Shown here: positions 35,462 to 43,452 of the stretch, piece by piece
Layout: every line of letters begins with the position of its first letter
Numbering within the stretch: the stretch's first letter is position 1
NCBI GenBank assembly: GCA_958295785.1
Contig: OY282377.1
Location: 1,750,394-1,814,393, forward strand
DNA: 64,000 bases
From: an uncultured Latescibacterota bacterium
GTDB lineage: Bacteria; Latescibacterota; UBA2968
Direction: 5' to 3'
Notes under the pieces: model-generated
Told to the model about the DNA's origin: nothing
The model's input: only the letters and a program-made list of their open reading frames with translations
Databases searched by the model: none
Made by a program: the position numbers and the translations under genes

Positions 35462-36289
35462 TCAAGACCAGACATAAACCTCGGGATCGTCCTCTGACAT
35501 GCCGATGAACGAGGCGAGTACGACGCGAGGCGTGGATCCGATGACGAAGGGAACTTCGTGGATCGTCTCGGAATAAAAAAAGTAGAGATCCCCCGGGGCG
35601 AGGTGGATCTGCGCGCGCGCAATGCCCTGCTGATCCGCGTATTCCCGAAACCGCTTCGCGTCGAGATGGCATTGAAACTCGGGCGACATGGGGGCTTTGT
35701 ACAAGACGCCTTCGCCGCTGTCGCCTCGGTCTTCGCTGTTCTGAAAGCAGAGCACCCCCGCGAATTGATGGTCGAATCGAGAGACGGAAAAGTCGTAGCG
35801 TTTGGACCGCTTGGACACGGAATCGTAGTGCGGGTAGTGGCCCAATCCCTCGTAGTAGGTTCTGAAAATCGCGGGGCCGTAAAGCCGACCGTCTGGCTCT
35901 CGCGCCGTCATAACCCGTTTGTGCGGAAGCATTTTGGCGAGCGCGCCGCAAAGCGTCTGTACGGGATCGCCATACCCGTCAAACAGGGACGCAAAGAGGT
36001 CATGGGTCTGCCGCGCATGTGCGTAGAAGGCGTCTGGATCGCGCCCGAGATGGCCCAGGCTCGTGCCGATGTCAACGCGCTGGAGACGGCCCTTTTTGCG
36101 CGGGTCGTAGAGGAGACCGCGGGTGTAGAACCGCTCGACGAGTGCCGCGCAGTGATCCGCGGGAAATGCGCGGCGCACAATCACGGCGGGAATTTCGCTC
36201 GCCCTCATCGCATCGAACGGCCGGGGGATTTGTGCGAGAATCGCGTCAACAGTGCCTTCAACAGGCCGCCAAGTTCCTGTTCGCGCCAT
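35462..36289 (-). CDS. 2-oxoglutarate/Fe(II)-dependent oxygenase
   Basis: 275 residues. The iron site appears as HYDSV (H-x-D, in GLGHYPHYDSVSK) and a distal histidine in IHEVPFV, with the 2-oxoglutarate arginine in STPRVVLASF, in proper order for the double-stranded beta-helix. The substrate is unknown. AAGGAGAAACA precedes the ATG. It starts 13 bp after the enolase-superfamily gene and ends 40 bp before the Ldh gene, so these three are probably one operon. Confidence 0.8.
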   Translation of the reverse strand: MARTGTWRPVEGTVDAILAQIPRPFDAMRASEIPAVIVRRAFPADHCAALVERFYTRGLLYDPRKKGRLQRVDIGTSLGHLGRDPDAFYAHARQTHDLFASLFDGYGDPVQTLCGALAKMLPHKRVMTAREPDGRLYGPAIFRTYYEGLGHYPHYDSVSKRSKRYDFSVSRFDHQFAGVLCFQNSEDRGDSGEGVLYKAPMSPEFQCHLDAKRFREYADQQGIARAQIHLAPGDLYFFYSETIHEVPFVIGSTPRVVLASFIGMSEDDPEVYVWS

Positions 36290-36302
36290 TGTTTCTCCTT
36301 TT

Positions 36303-37397
36303 TTAATCCACCGAGCGCAAAGGCTCTGAAATCGCGTCGAGCTTTTCCTCGTCCAGTTCCATTCCCAACCCCGGCCCTTTGGGCACGATCAGATAGCCCT
36401 TTTCATACTGCACGCGCTCTTTGACCACATCGCTCTCGTAGAGCAATCCACCTGTGGGATCGCCCGGATAATCGAGATTTTCCACGACCGAGCCAAACAT
36501 GGCCTGCGCGGCCACGCCAATTGAAAGTTCCTGCGTCGTTCCCACCAGACACGACAGGCCAGCGGCGTCGGCGACTTGTGCAATGTGCAGCGCGTTTGTG
36601 AATCCACCCGCGCCCGACAGGCTGATGTTGAAGATATCCACATACCGATGTCGGGCAAATTGATAGGCTTGATTCAGTGAACTGACGTGCTCGCTGATGG
36701 GCAAGTCAATTCGCTTGCGTACCTCGTACTGGCCCTCGAGGTCTTTTCGGTCAGACACGGACTCCAAGAGAATGGGCGCGTAGTACTTCAACAGGACCTC
36801 GAGTGCTTGGACGACCCGTTTCCATTTGTGTACGCCGCTGAAGTCGAGGGATTTCAAGACAAATCGATCTCCCCAGTTCGATTTCACGCCATCCAAAAAT
36901 ATCTCGTCTGCTTCCAGATTGCCCCCGTGATACAGCCGAAACAGGTCATGGCCCTCTTTCATGCGGCGATCAACGCGCCCGATATTCTCCTCGGCGTCTT
37001 TCCGAGAATAGTTCCTGAAAATCGGGTAGCAAACGCGCAATTTGTCTCTTAGCGAGCCGCCAAATACGCCCGCAACCGACTGGTTTTGGATTTTGCCGAT
37101 CAAATCGAAAAGGCCGATCTCGAATCCCGTTCGAATTGCCCCACCCATTCGCAGGCGAGACCGGGCCGCAAGGACAATGGCGCGCCACGCGCGGGGATCC
37201 TTTCCGACGAGCAAAGACTCGTACGCGCGCTTGACATCATTGAGATCGTACATAACCCCCCAGTCGCCCACATCGGACATTTCGCCCAAGCCGATCAGCC
37301 CCTGATCGGTATGCAGACGGAGAATGACGTGACGAGACACAGCCCCGGTTTCGCGTCTGGATGCAACCGGGGTCAAATCAACGCCCGTGATTTTCAT
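36303..37397 (-). CDS. Mandelate racemase/muconate lactonizing enzyme-family protein
   Basis: 364 residues of the enolase superfamily. The N-terminal capping domain begins MKITGVDLTPVASR. In the barrel, DFSGVHKWK, PILLESVSDRKDLEGQ and PISEHVSSLNQAY are at the positions of the metal-binding and basic residues. The usual KxK is not obvious, so the reaction (dehydratase or epimerase of an acid sugar) is open. GGAGGAATGGTT precedes the ATG at 37397; codons further upstream lack a site. It is the first gene of the operon with the 2OG oxygenase and Ldh. Confidence 0.85.
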   Translation of the reverse strand: MKITGVDLTPVASRRETGAVSRHVILRLHTDQGLIGLGEMSDVGDWGVMYDLNDVKRAYESLLVGKDPRAWRAIVLAARSRLRMGGAIRTGFEIGLFDLIGKIQNQSVAGVFGGSLRDKLRVCYPIFRNYSRKDAEENIGRVDRRMKEGHDLFRLYHGGNLEADEIFLDGVKSNWGDRFVLKSLDFSGVHKWKRVVQALEVLLKYYAPILLESVSDRKDLEGQYEVRKRIDLPISEHVSSLNQAYQFARHRYVDIFNISLSGAGGFTNALHIAQVADAAGLSCLVGTTQELSIGVAAQAMFGSVVENLDYPGDPTGGLLYESDVVKERVQYEKGYLIVPKGPGLGMELDEEKLDAISEPLRSVD

Positions 37398-37601
37398 AAC
37401 CATTCCTCCTTTTGCCAATCCCAGTTCGCCAGATCTGATCGATCCCAAAATAAGGCACTTTACCGGCGATATCAAGTATAAAGACGGCATCTACGGGCGT
37501 TGGGCATTCGGGAAATTTGCGCGTTTTTTTAGCGTGGATTTTCTGCTGTATTTGAAATATCTTACAGGGTGTCCAAAAGCACGCTGGCGATGTTATGAGA
37601 T

Positions 37602-37630
37602 CGTAGGGACAGGCCCTCGTGCCCGTCCTA
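37602..37630 (-). repeat. REP-like palindromic repeat, variant, inverted
   Basis: Minus strand reads GGACGGGCACGAGGGCCTGT followed by CCCTACG, the same GGCCTGT variant as 8890-8918, in the divergent gap between the two sugar-acid operons. Confidence 0.65.
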
Positions 37631-37678
37631 TCACCGCGTCCAAAAATGCGATGGCAGAGTGGATAATGGAGGATTTTT

Positions 37679-38671
37679 ATGCAGCGACGGGTTCCTTTTG
37701 AGGGGTTGAAAGAGATGTTTTTTCGCACCTTGGCGAAGGCGGGGTTGTCAGAGGCGAGGGCGGAATTGTGCGGGCGATTGTTTGCCGAGAATCAGCGCGA
37801 TGGCGTGTATTCCCACGGGTTGAACCGATTTCCCGGATGGGTGGCAAAGTTGCGCGCGGGGCGATTGGATGGGCGGGCCGAGCCCGTGCGCGTGAAGGCT
37901 TTGGGCGTGGTGGAGCAATGGGATGGCAAGATGGGGATTGGGCTGGTGAATGCCCATTTTGCGATGGGACGCGCCATCGAGATCGCAAAAGAACGCGGCA
38001 TGGGATGCGTGGGGTTGCGGAACACCAATCACTGGATGCGCGCAGGTGCCTATGGTTTGCAGGCCGCCGACGCGGGATGTATTGGGATGTGCTGGACGAA
38101 TACGACCCCGCTGATGCCCCCGTGGGGCGCGACGCAGAAGCGAATTGGAAACAATCCCATGACTATGGCGATTCCAAGAAAAGAGGGACATATCTTGCTG
38201 GATATGGCGATGAGCCAGTATTCCAATGGCAAGTTGGAGGTGTTGCAAGCGCGCGGCGAGGCGCTACCCATAGCAGGGGGATTTGATGCTGAGGGCAATT
38301 TGACGTGCGATCCCGGCGCGATTCTCGAGTCAAAACGCGCCCTGCCCATTGGCTACTGGAAAGGATCGGCACTGGCGATTGTGCTCGATGTGTTGACCGC
38401 GCTGTTGTCGGGCGGTCAGGCAACGCACGAGATCGGCGCGCAGGGCGATGAATACGCCGTGTCGCAGACCTATATTGCGATAGATGTGACGTCACTTGTC
38501 GGGCAGGAGGTGCGCGAAGGCATTGTCAATGGCGTGGTGGATGACGTACACGGCGTTCAGGCCGCACGCTATCCCGGCGAGGGCATGTTGCAAACGCGGC
38601 GCGAGAGTTTGGAGAAAGGAGTGCTGGTAGATGCGGATCAGTGGAGAGAATTGGTAGAGATGGCGGGATAA
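37679..38671 (+). CDS. dlgD: Ldh-family 2,3-diketo-L-gulonate reductase-like (DlgD/YiaK)
   Basis: 330 residues. Compared with the other Ldh-family gene, this one carries the YiaK-type RDGVYSHGLNRFPGWV (catalytic His) and RNTNHWMRAGAYGLQAA, typical of 3-dehydro-L-gulonate 2-dehydrogenases that act in ascorbate and sugar-acid breakdown. The C-terminal YWKGSALAIVLDVLTALLSG and GVVDDVH follow the family pattern. GGAGGATTTTT precedes the ATG. It is divergent from the enolase-superfamily operon and convergent with the HNH gene, 2 bp apart. Confidence 0.8.
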   Translation: MQRRVPFEGLKEMFFRTLAKAGLSEARAELCGRLFAENQRDGVYSHGLNRFPGWVAKLRAGRLDGRAEPVRVKALGVVEQWDGKMGIGLVNAHFAMGRAIEIAKERGMGCVGLRNTNHWMRAGAYGLQAADAGCIGMCWTNTTPLMPPWGATQKRIGNNPMTMAIPRKEGHILLDMAMSQYSNGKLEVLQARGEALPIAGGFDAEGNLTCDPGAILESKRALPIGYWKGSALAIVLDVLTALLSGGQATHEIGAQGDEYAVSQTYIAIDVTSLVGQEVREGIVNGVVDDVHGVQAARYPGEGMLQTRRESLEKGVLVDADQWRELVEMAG

Positions 38672-38673
38672 TG

Positions 38674-39082
38674 TCAATGACGCAAAAGAATGCGGAGTTT
38701 CCGTTCTGCAATGCGAGGGGATCGATTGAATTGTAGCAGGCGATCCGTCGCCCGACCTTTTGGCGTGAGTGGGGGAATGTGTCCAGTTTCCCGCACTTCA
38801 AAATGATCGTCCCAAACATCTCGACGAGGATTGAACAACGGCGTGATGCGCCCCGTTTGTGGATCAATGGATGCTATGTCGCTTCCCTTGTACTTGTTGC
38901 AGAGTGAACACGAGAGCGCGAGGTTGTCAGAGATCGTTTGTCCGCCGGGTTTTTGGGCAATGATGTGATCGATTTCGTGTGTGGCAAATGAAAATGATTG
39001 CGGAATAAGACAGTATTCGCACAGTTCTCGAGCGCGCTGAGTGACGTGGCTACGCAGGTTGAAGGGTATAGGATGGATTCAT
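38674..39082 (-). pseudogene. HNH endonuclease with an N-terminal frameshift
   Basis: A clear HNH nuclease frame (RARELCEYC, then HEIDHIIAQKPGG, ALSCSLCNKYKG, and a C-terminal TPLFNPRRDVWDDHF) covers about 130 residues and ends at TGA 38674-38676. It has no ATG in frame. The ATG at 39080-39082, which overlaps the upstream gene's stop as ATGA, leads in another frame to a stop after 10 codons. Removing one C from the CCC run near 39064 joins that ATG to the HNH frame (MNPSYT then FNLRSHV). So it is either a one-base insertion, a frameshift-dependent gene, or one that uses a rare start codon. The two CxxC pairs and the HNH residues are intact. Confidence 0.8.
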
Positions 39083-39432
39083 TTTGTTTTCAGCTTTAAG
39101 GCCGCGTTTGCTTTGGCTAACCGAACGATGTGCTCGAGGTATTCATAATGCGCCCATTCTCTTTCTTCTTCCGGCTGCAATCCCTCTGCGCGGTTTTTCT
39201 TTAGCAGTGCGTCAATCCGTTTTTGCAATTCGTCTGATGGACGGAGATTGATAATTTCCTCGGCAGAGGGAAAAGCGACCAGCGTTTCCAATATCTTCGA
39301 GACATCTTCAAACGTGGCAGGCGTGGTTGCATCCAGTTTGCGGAGGCCGAGTTCAATGATTTGCGGCAACTGATCTTGGCGACTCTGCAAACGCACGGCC
39401 AGATCGTCGGGAACGTCCATTGTGATTTCCAT
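39079..39432 (-). CDS. Antitoxin-like protein paired with HNH nuclease
   Basis: 117 residues. The start (MEITMDVPDDLAVRLQSRQD) resembles ribbon-helix-helix or CopG-like antitoxin N-termini. The rest (LPSDELQ-like RPSDELQKRIDALLKKNRAE, LQPEEEREWAHYEYLEHIVR) matches a family I know mainly beside HNH nucleases in cyanobacteria. No function is established. AGAGGTCACC precedes the ATG. It overlaps the HNH start as ATGA, so the pair forms one unit. Confidence 0.75.
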   Translation of the reverse strand: MEITMDVPDDLAVRLQSRQDQLPQIIELGLRKLDATTPATFEDVSKILETLVAFPSAEEIINLRPSDELQKRIDALLKKNRAEGLQPEEEREWAHYEYLEHIVRLAKANAALKLKTK

Positions 39433-39522
39433 GGTGACCTCTTGGTTTGTGGCGCGGCATTTCCCATAAAATAGTCAATCATGCGCGTTTTTCAAGGATG
39501 AACTTTTCCAAAGGAGGATTTT

Positions 39523-40374
39523 ATGTCCAAAACCCTGTTGCCAATGACCAATGCCGACGGCTTGCCCGTTGTGCCAATGTCTGAAGAGCAGAAGTACCTG
39601 TTTGACCTGAAGGGATGGATCTGTTTGCCCGGCTTGTTGCGCGGGGAAGAACTCGAACCCGTGCGCGAACACCAGAGGGCGTTTTTGTATGCACGCGATT
39701 CCCTCCCGCCCGATGCGCGTGACAATCACGGCGGCGCGTCTCAGATTCTTTTGGATCACCCGGCGGTGGTGGGCGTGTTGAACGAGATCATTTCGCATCA
39801 GGCATTGGCAACCGAAGCCTGTTACGGATTTCGGTTTGACCACACGTACACGAGCCATCGGCGGGCCGGGCACGACAATTTTCGGCCCCACGGCGGGGGT
39901 GGCTTTTTCAATTTTTGCGGCAACTCGCACATTTACCAGATGCAGCCGGGGAAAATTCACGCGGGACTGATTCGCGTGGTCTGGGAGTTGAATGAGGTGA
40001 GAAAGGGCGATGGCGGCACGATGTTTTTGTCGGGCAGTCACAAGGCGGCGTTTCCGCGGCCCGAAACCCTAAGTGGACGCGAGAGCGATTTGTGGGAAAC
40101 GTACTCCTGCCCAGCGGGATCCGCGGTGATTTTCACCGAAGCCCTGTGCCATACGGGGACGCGATGGGTGAATGAGGATCTGGATAGGCTGAGTTTGTTC
40201 ACCTGCTACAACACCGTGAACGCAAAATGGGGCAAAGGTTGCCCGCGGCCCGAGGTGATCGCCGCGATGCCGCCCAAGCGACAAACCCTGTTCCGCGGCG
40301 TTTGGCACGGCATGCGCGCGGTGCCAAATGTGAATAAGTATTACGACGAAGCGAATATCGGGCGGTATGGATAA
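39523..40374 (+). CDS. Phytanoyl-CoA dioxygenase (PhyH) family protein
   Basis: 283 residues. Pattern LFDLKGWICLPGLLRGEEL at the start. The expected iron ligands lie around NFRPHGGGG, in the region where PhyH proteins have HxD; here it is H followed by G-rich sequence, so the aspartate is not evident and activity is uncertain. A distal histidine is in EALCHTGTRW. AAAGGAGGATTTT precedes the ATG. It lies divergent from the antitoxin-like gene and upstream of an epimerase, probably co-transcribed with it. Confidence 0.8.
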   Translation: MSKTLLPMTNADGLPVVPMSEEQKYLFDLKGWICLPGLLRGEELEPVREHQRAFLYARDSLPPDARDNHGGASQILLDHPAVVGVLNEIISHQALATEACYGFRFDHTYTSHRRAGHDNFRPHGGGGFFNFCGNSHIYQMQPGKIHAGLIRVVWELNEVRKGDGGTMFLSGSHKAAFPRPETLSGRESDLWETYSCPAGSAVIFTEALCHTGTRWVNEDLDRLSLFTCYNTVNAKWGKGCPRPEVIAAMPPKRQTLFRGVWHGMRAVPNVNKYYDEANIGRYG

Positions 40375-40393
40375 ACAACGATAGGAGGAAGGC

Positions 40394-41038
40394 ATGAACG
40401 TGTTGATTACATCGGGAGAGACGGCTTTGGCTCGGGCACTGGCAGCGGCGTTGTCGGGCGAGCACGAGGTTGTGTTGACCGATGTTGTAGAGGTGGAGAC
40501 GGATCGCGATTTTGTCACATGTGAACTCGGGCACGAGGGCGAGACAGAAGCACTGGTGGATGGGATGGATGCGATTGTGCATCTCGCGGAATTGCCCGAG
40601 GCATTGAAAAGCGATGAGCGGGAAATGGATTTTCAGACGCGGTGTACGTATAACCTCATGTACGCGGCGCGGGAAAAGAACGTGCCGCATGTGGTGTATG
40701 TCAGTTCGCTGCACTTGTTCGCGTCTTGCGATCCCAACTATCAGGTGACAGAAGTGTGGGCGCCGCGGCCTTCAACAGAGGCGGGGCCTTTGGCGCGGTA
40801 TTTGGGCGAATTTACGTGTCGCGAGTTTGCGCGCGAGCACTCGGTGCGCGTGACGTGTTTGCGCTTTGGCGACGTGGATGGCGATGGCACCATGGCGTTG
40901 ACCGTGGCAGATGCGGTAAAGGCCATTGGGCGGGTTCTGGCGACAGACGGGCCGATGTGGCAGGTGTTGCATGTGCAGTCCGATGTCCCGCATGCGCGGT
41001 TTCCGATAGATCGTGCGATGAGTGTGTTGAAACTATAG
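40394..41038 (+). CDS. Short NAD-dependent epimerase/dehydratase-like protein
   Basis: 214 residues of an extended SDR fold. The usual GxxGxxG start is degenerate (ITSGETALARALAAAL), while YVSSLHLFA and a later LARYLGEF are in place of the typical SS..Y..SK. The shortened C-terminal half and the weak nucleotide motif suggest a reduced or inactive SDR. GGAGGAAGGC precedes the ATG. It ends against structured repeat copy C. Confidence 0.7.
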   Translation: MNVLITSGETALARALAAALSGEHEVVLTDVVEVETDRDFVTCELGHEGETEALVDGMDAIVHLAELPEALKSDEREMDFQTRCTYNLMYAAREKNVPHVVYVSSLHLFASCDPNYQVTEVWAPRPSTEAGPLARYLGEFTCREFAREHSVRVTCLRFGDVDGDGTMALTVADAVKAIGRVLATDGPMWQVLHVQSDVPHARFPIDRAMSVLKL

Positions 41039-41045
41039 ACAATAC

Positions 41046-41392
41046 ACAGTCATTCAGAGAAGCCATAGCAACCAGGCCATCCCAAAAGACCATCAGATCA
41101 TGCCATCACGCACAGCGCGCAAGGCCGTCTCGCAACGCACAGCGATTATGTAGCCAACCTCGCAGGCCAACGCATGTTGTGCGACCCGCAAAGCGATTTG
41201 CGCTGTGCAAGCCTCTCGGCGCATGAGAGCGGCATTTTTGAACTGCTGGGGCAGTTGTACCCCGCTCGCTTCCTTTTTTTGCTGCTGAAAAAAAGGAAGT
41301 CGCCGCACGCCGTAGGCACAGGCGTAGCCAACGCATCAAAGGCAACAAACGATGCTGTAGGGCCAAACGCTTGAGACGAGCAAGGCATGATC
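41046..41392 (+). repeat. Dispersed structured repeat, copy C
   Basis: Begins at the GCAGTCATTC-like landmark and lacks the leading 40 bp of A and B. The T/A hairpin is perfect (CTTCCTTTTTTT, GCTGCTG loop, AAAAAAAGGAAG). A 29-bp insertion with its own AACTGCTGGGGCAGTT palindrome splits the AGCGGCATTTTT segment. The gap 41039-41463 holds no gene. Confidence 0.9.
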
Positions 41393-41463
41393 TCTTTGGT
41401 ATTAGGGGTTAGATGGATGGGTTCGTCTATTCGCACTTTTTGACGTGTATTCTGGAGGTGGAT

Positions 41464-42222
41464 ATGAAAGTTGTCATTTACGGCAGCAATGGCATGTTGG
41501 GGCCGCATGTGGTCAGGGCATTGGAAGGGCATGTGGATTTGCGGCTGACGGATTTGGCGGCGTTTGAGACGCCGCACGAGATGATGCCGGTGGATGTGGC
41601 GGATGCAGACGCGGTGATGCACGCGGCAAAGGGCATGGATGCGATCATCAATTTGTCGGTCTTGCGCCCGCATCGCAAGATCGCGTTTGACGTGAATGCA
41701 ATGGGGTGTTACAACATCATGCGCGCAGCAGTCGCGCACGGGATTCGGCGGGTGATCAATACCGGGCCGCATTTTACCGTGCAGGGCGCGCCCTACGAGG
41801 CGTGGGATTACGGCATTGGCCCGGATGTGCCGCCCAAGCCGAGTACGAATTTGTACGCGCTGTCCAAGGGCTTGGGCCAAGAGGTCTGCCGAATTTTTTC
41901 AACGCATTGCGATGTGTATGTGTTGTGCTATTTGTTCTACATTTTTTGCGATCACAACGATTTGTCAAACGCGCATCAGAATCGCTCGTTTCTCGTGACG
42001 TGGCGCGATGCGGCGGCGGCGTTTTTGCCGGGGTTGACGATTGATCTGACGACCCTGCCATCGCGCTGCGAGGTGTTCAATATCTTTGCGGATCGACCGC
42101 ACGGACAGTTTTCAAATGAAAAGGCAAAGCGCGTTTTGGGCTGGCAACCGCAGGATGGCTTGGAACACACCTATCTGAAAGAACAGACCAATTGGACCAC
42201 TCACCTTGGAAATCCGCGATGA
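41464..42222 (+). CDS. NAD-dependent epimerase/dehydratase family protein
   Basis: 252 residues. The Rossmann start IYGSNGMLGPHVVRALEG carries GSNGMLG. AKGMDAIINLSVLRPHR, a VINTGPHFTVQG stretch and STNLYALSKGLGQEV give the YxxxK catalytic pair (Y and K of LYALSKGL). The ATG at 41464 is used because GGAGGTGGAT precedes it. The stop overlaps the pentapeptide gene as ATGA. The substrate is unknown, presumably a nucleotide sugar or sugar acid. Confidence 0.85.
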   Translation: MKVVIYGSNGMLGPHVVRALEGHVDLRLTDLAAFETPHEMMPVDVADADAVMHAAKGMDAIINLSVLRPHRKIAFDVNAMGCYNIMRAAVAHGIRRVINTGPHFTVQGAPYEAWDYGIGPDVPPKPSTNLYALSKGLGQEVCRIFSTHCDVYVLCYLFYIFCDHNDLSNAHQNRSFLVTWRDAAAAFLPGLTIDLTTLPSRCEVFNIFADRPHGQFSNEKAKRVLGWQPQDGLEHTYLKEQTNWTTHLGNPR

Positions 42223-43439
42223 ACCGTTTACGCACTCGATTTTTTTATTTTTTTCAGATCGCTCTTATCATTCTACTTGTCATTCTACTTGTTTTATTGG
42301 CGGGAATTTTTTTGATGGTCATGGTTCGGGAAGATGTCGAGAAATGTATTTTTGAACTTCTCGGTTTATCTTCAAAACCCGAAGTCCTGAAATTTATCGG
42401 CATCGGTATGGGCGGCGTCTTGGTCGCCTTGCAAGCTCTGATGTCCTACAAGCGTGCTAAGGCGATGGAGGATACCGCAAAAGCACATGCCGACGCCGTG
42501 TTGAACACCGAGCAGGGGTTGCGGCAGGAACGCCTGAAAAATGCCATTGAACACTTGGGGCACGAAAAGGACTCTGTGCGCTTGGGAGGTGCCTACGAAC
42601 TTTTCCATTTGGCAGAAGATACCCAAGAGTTGCGCCAAACCGTGCTCGACATTCTCTGCGCCTATATCCGCCAGACCACAGGTGAAAGCGCGTATCGCAA
42701 AACACATCGGTCAAAGCCCTCGGAGGAAGTCCAAAGCCTGTTGACCCTGCTGTTTGTGCAAGAGCAAGACGTTTTCAAAGATCTCCGCATCAACTTGCAG
42801 GGAAGCTACCTGAACGGTGCCAATCTCAGAAAAGCGCGTTTAGAAAAGGCTGTTTTGACCATGGCCCACCTGAAAGGATCGAATCTTCGGAAGGCGCACT
42901 TGCAAGAGGCTGATTTTCTTGAGGCACATTTGCAAGGGGCTGATCTCGGCAAGGCGAATCTACGGGTAGCTCGTCTTAGAAAGGCGTGCCTACAAGGGGC
43001 TGATTTTCATAAGGTCCGCCTATACGGAGCTGATCTTTTCGAGGCATGCCTACAAGGTGCCAATCTTTATCAGGCCCAATTGCAAGGTGCCTATTTATTT
43101 GGAGCGCAACTACAAGGGGTTGGTCGTATATGGAAGGCCGGCGACACATTTGAGGAAAGAATCAGGGAATCAATTGGCGCAGCAACGTATCTATCGGAAG
43201 TGCATTTCGAGGGTGGATTGAGCTCCAAACAGGTGGATGACATCGTCGAAGGCTTGCCTGATGAAAAAGCAAAAGTATTGCGAGAGAAACTGGAACACCA
43301 CATTGACAAGCCGCCAAGCTCTCAACTGCTCATCATCGGTGCCATTACCGGAACCTACTCTAAAGAAGAAGCCGAAAAGTGGATCGCTGAATACCAAGAA
43401 GCTATGTCAGCGGTACCAACGCAGAATGAAAATACTTGA
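42219..43439 (+). CDS. Pentapeptide-repeat membrane protein
   Basis: 406 residues. Two hydrophobic helices (IALIILLVILLVLLAGIFLM and a KFIGIGMGGVLVALQALMSY region) are followed by a coiled helical part and an EHLGHEKDSVRLGGAYELFH segment typical of this family. A pentapeptide array with A(D/N)Lxx steps (about residues 195-295, such as GANLRKARLEKA, GADLGKANLRVA) precedes a C-terminal helical tail. The ATGA overlap with the epimerase stop chooses ATG 42219. It stands at the left edge of the defence island. Its role, whether a membrane-bound effector or a transport-associated protein, is unknown. Confidence 0.8.
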   Translation: MNRLRTRFFYFFQIALIILLVILLVLLAGIFLMVMVREDVEKCIFELLGLSSKPEVLKFIGIGMGGVLVALQALMSYKRAKAMEDTAKAHADAVLNTEQGLRQERLKNAIEHLGHEKDSVRLGGAYELFHLAEDTQELRQTVLDILCAYIRQTTGESAYRKTHRSKPSEEVQSLLTLLFVQEQDVFKDLRINLQGSYLNGANLRKARLEKAVLTMAHLKGSNLRKAHLQEADFLEAHLQGADLGKANLRVARLRKACLQGADFHKVRLYGADLFEACLQGANLYQAQLQGAYLFGAQLQGVGRIWKAGDTFEERIRESIGAATYLSEVHFEGGLSSKQVDDIVEGLPDEKAKVLREKLEHHIDKPPSSQLLIIGAITGTYSKEEAEKWIAEYQEAMSAVPTQNENT

Positions 43440-43452
43440 AAGGAGAAACACA

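Noticed and set aside
41046-41392. Coding sequence in structured repeat copy C
   Set aside because: Open frames differ between copies A-D and none is conserved; conservation is at base level in hairpins.
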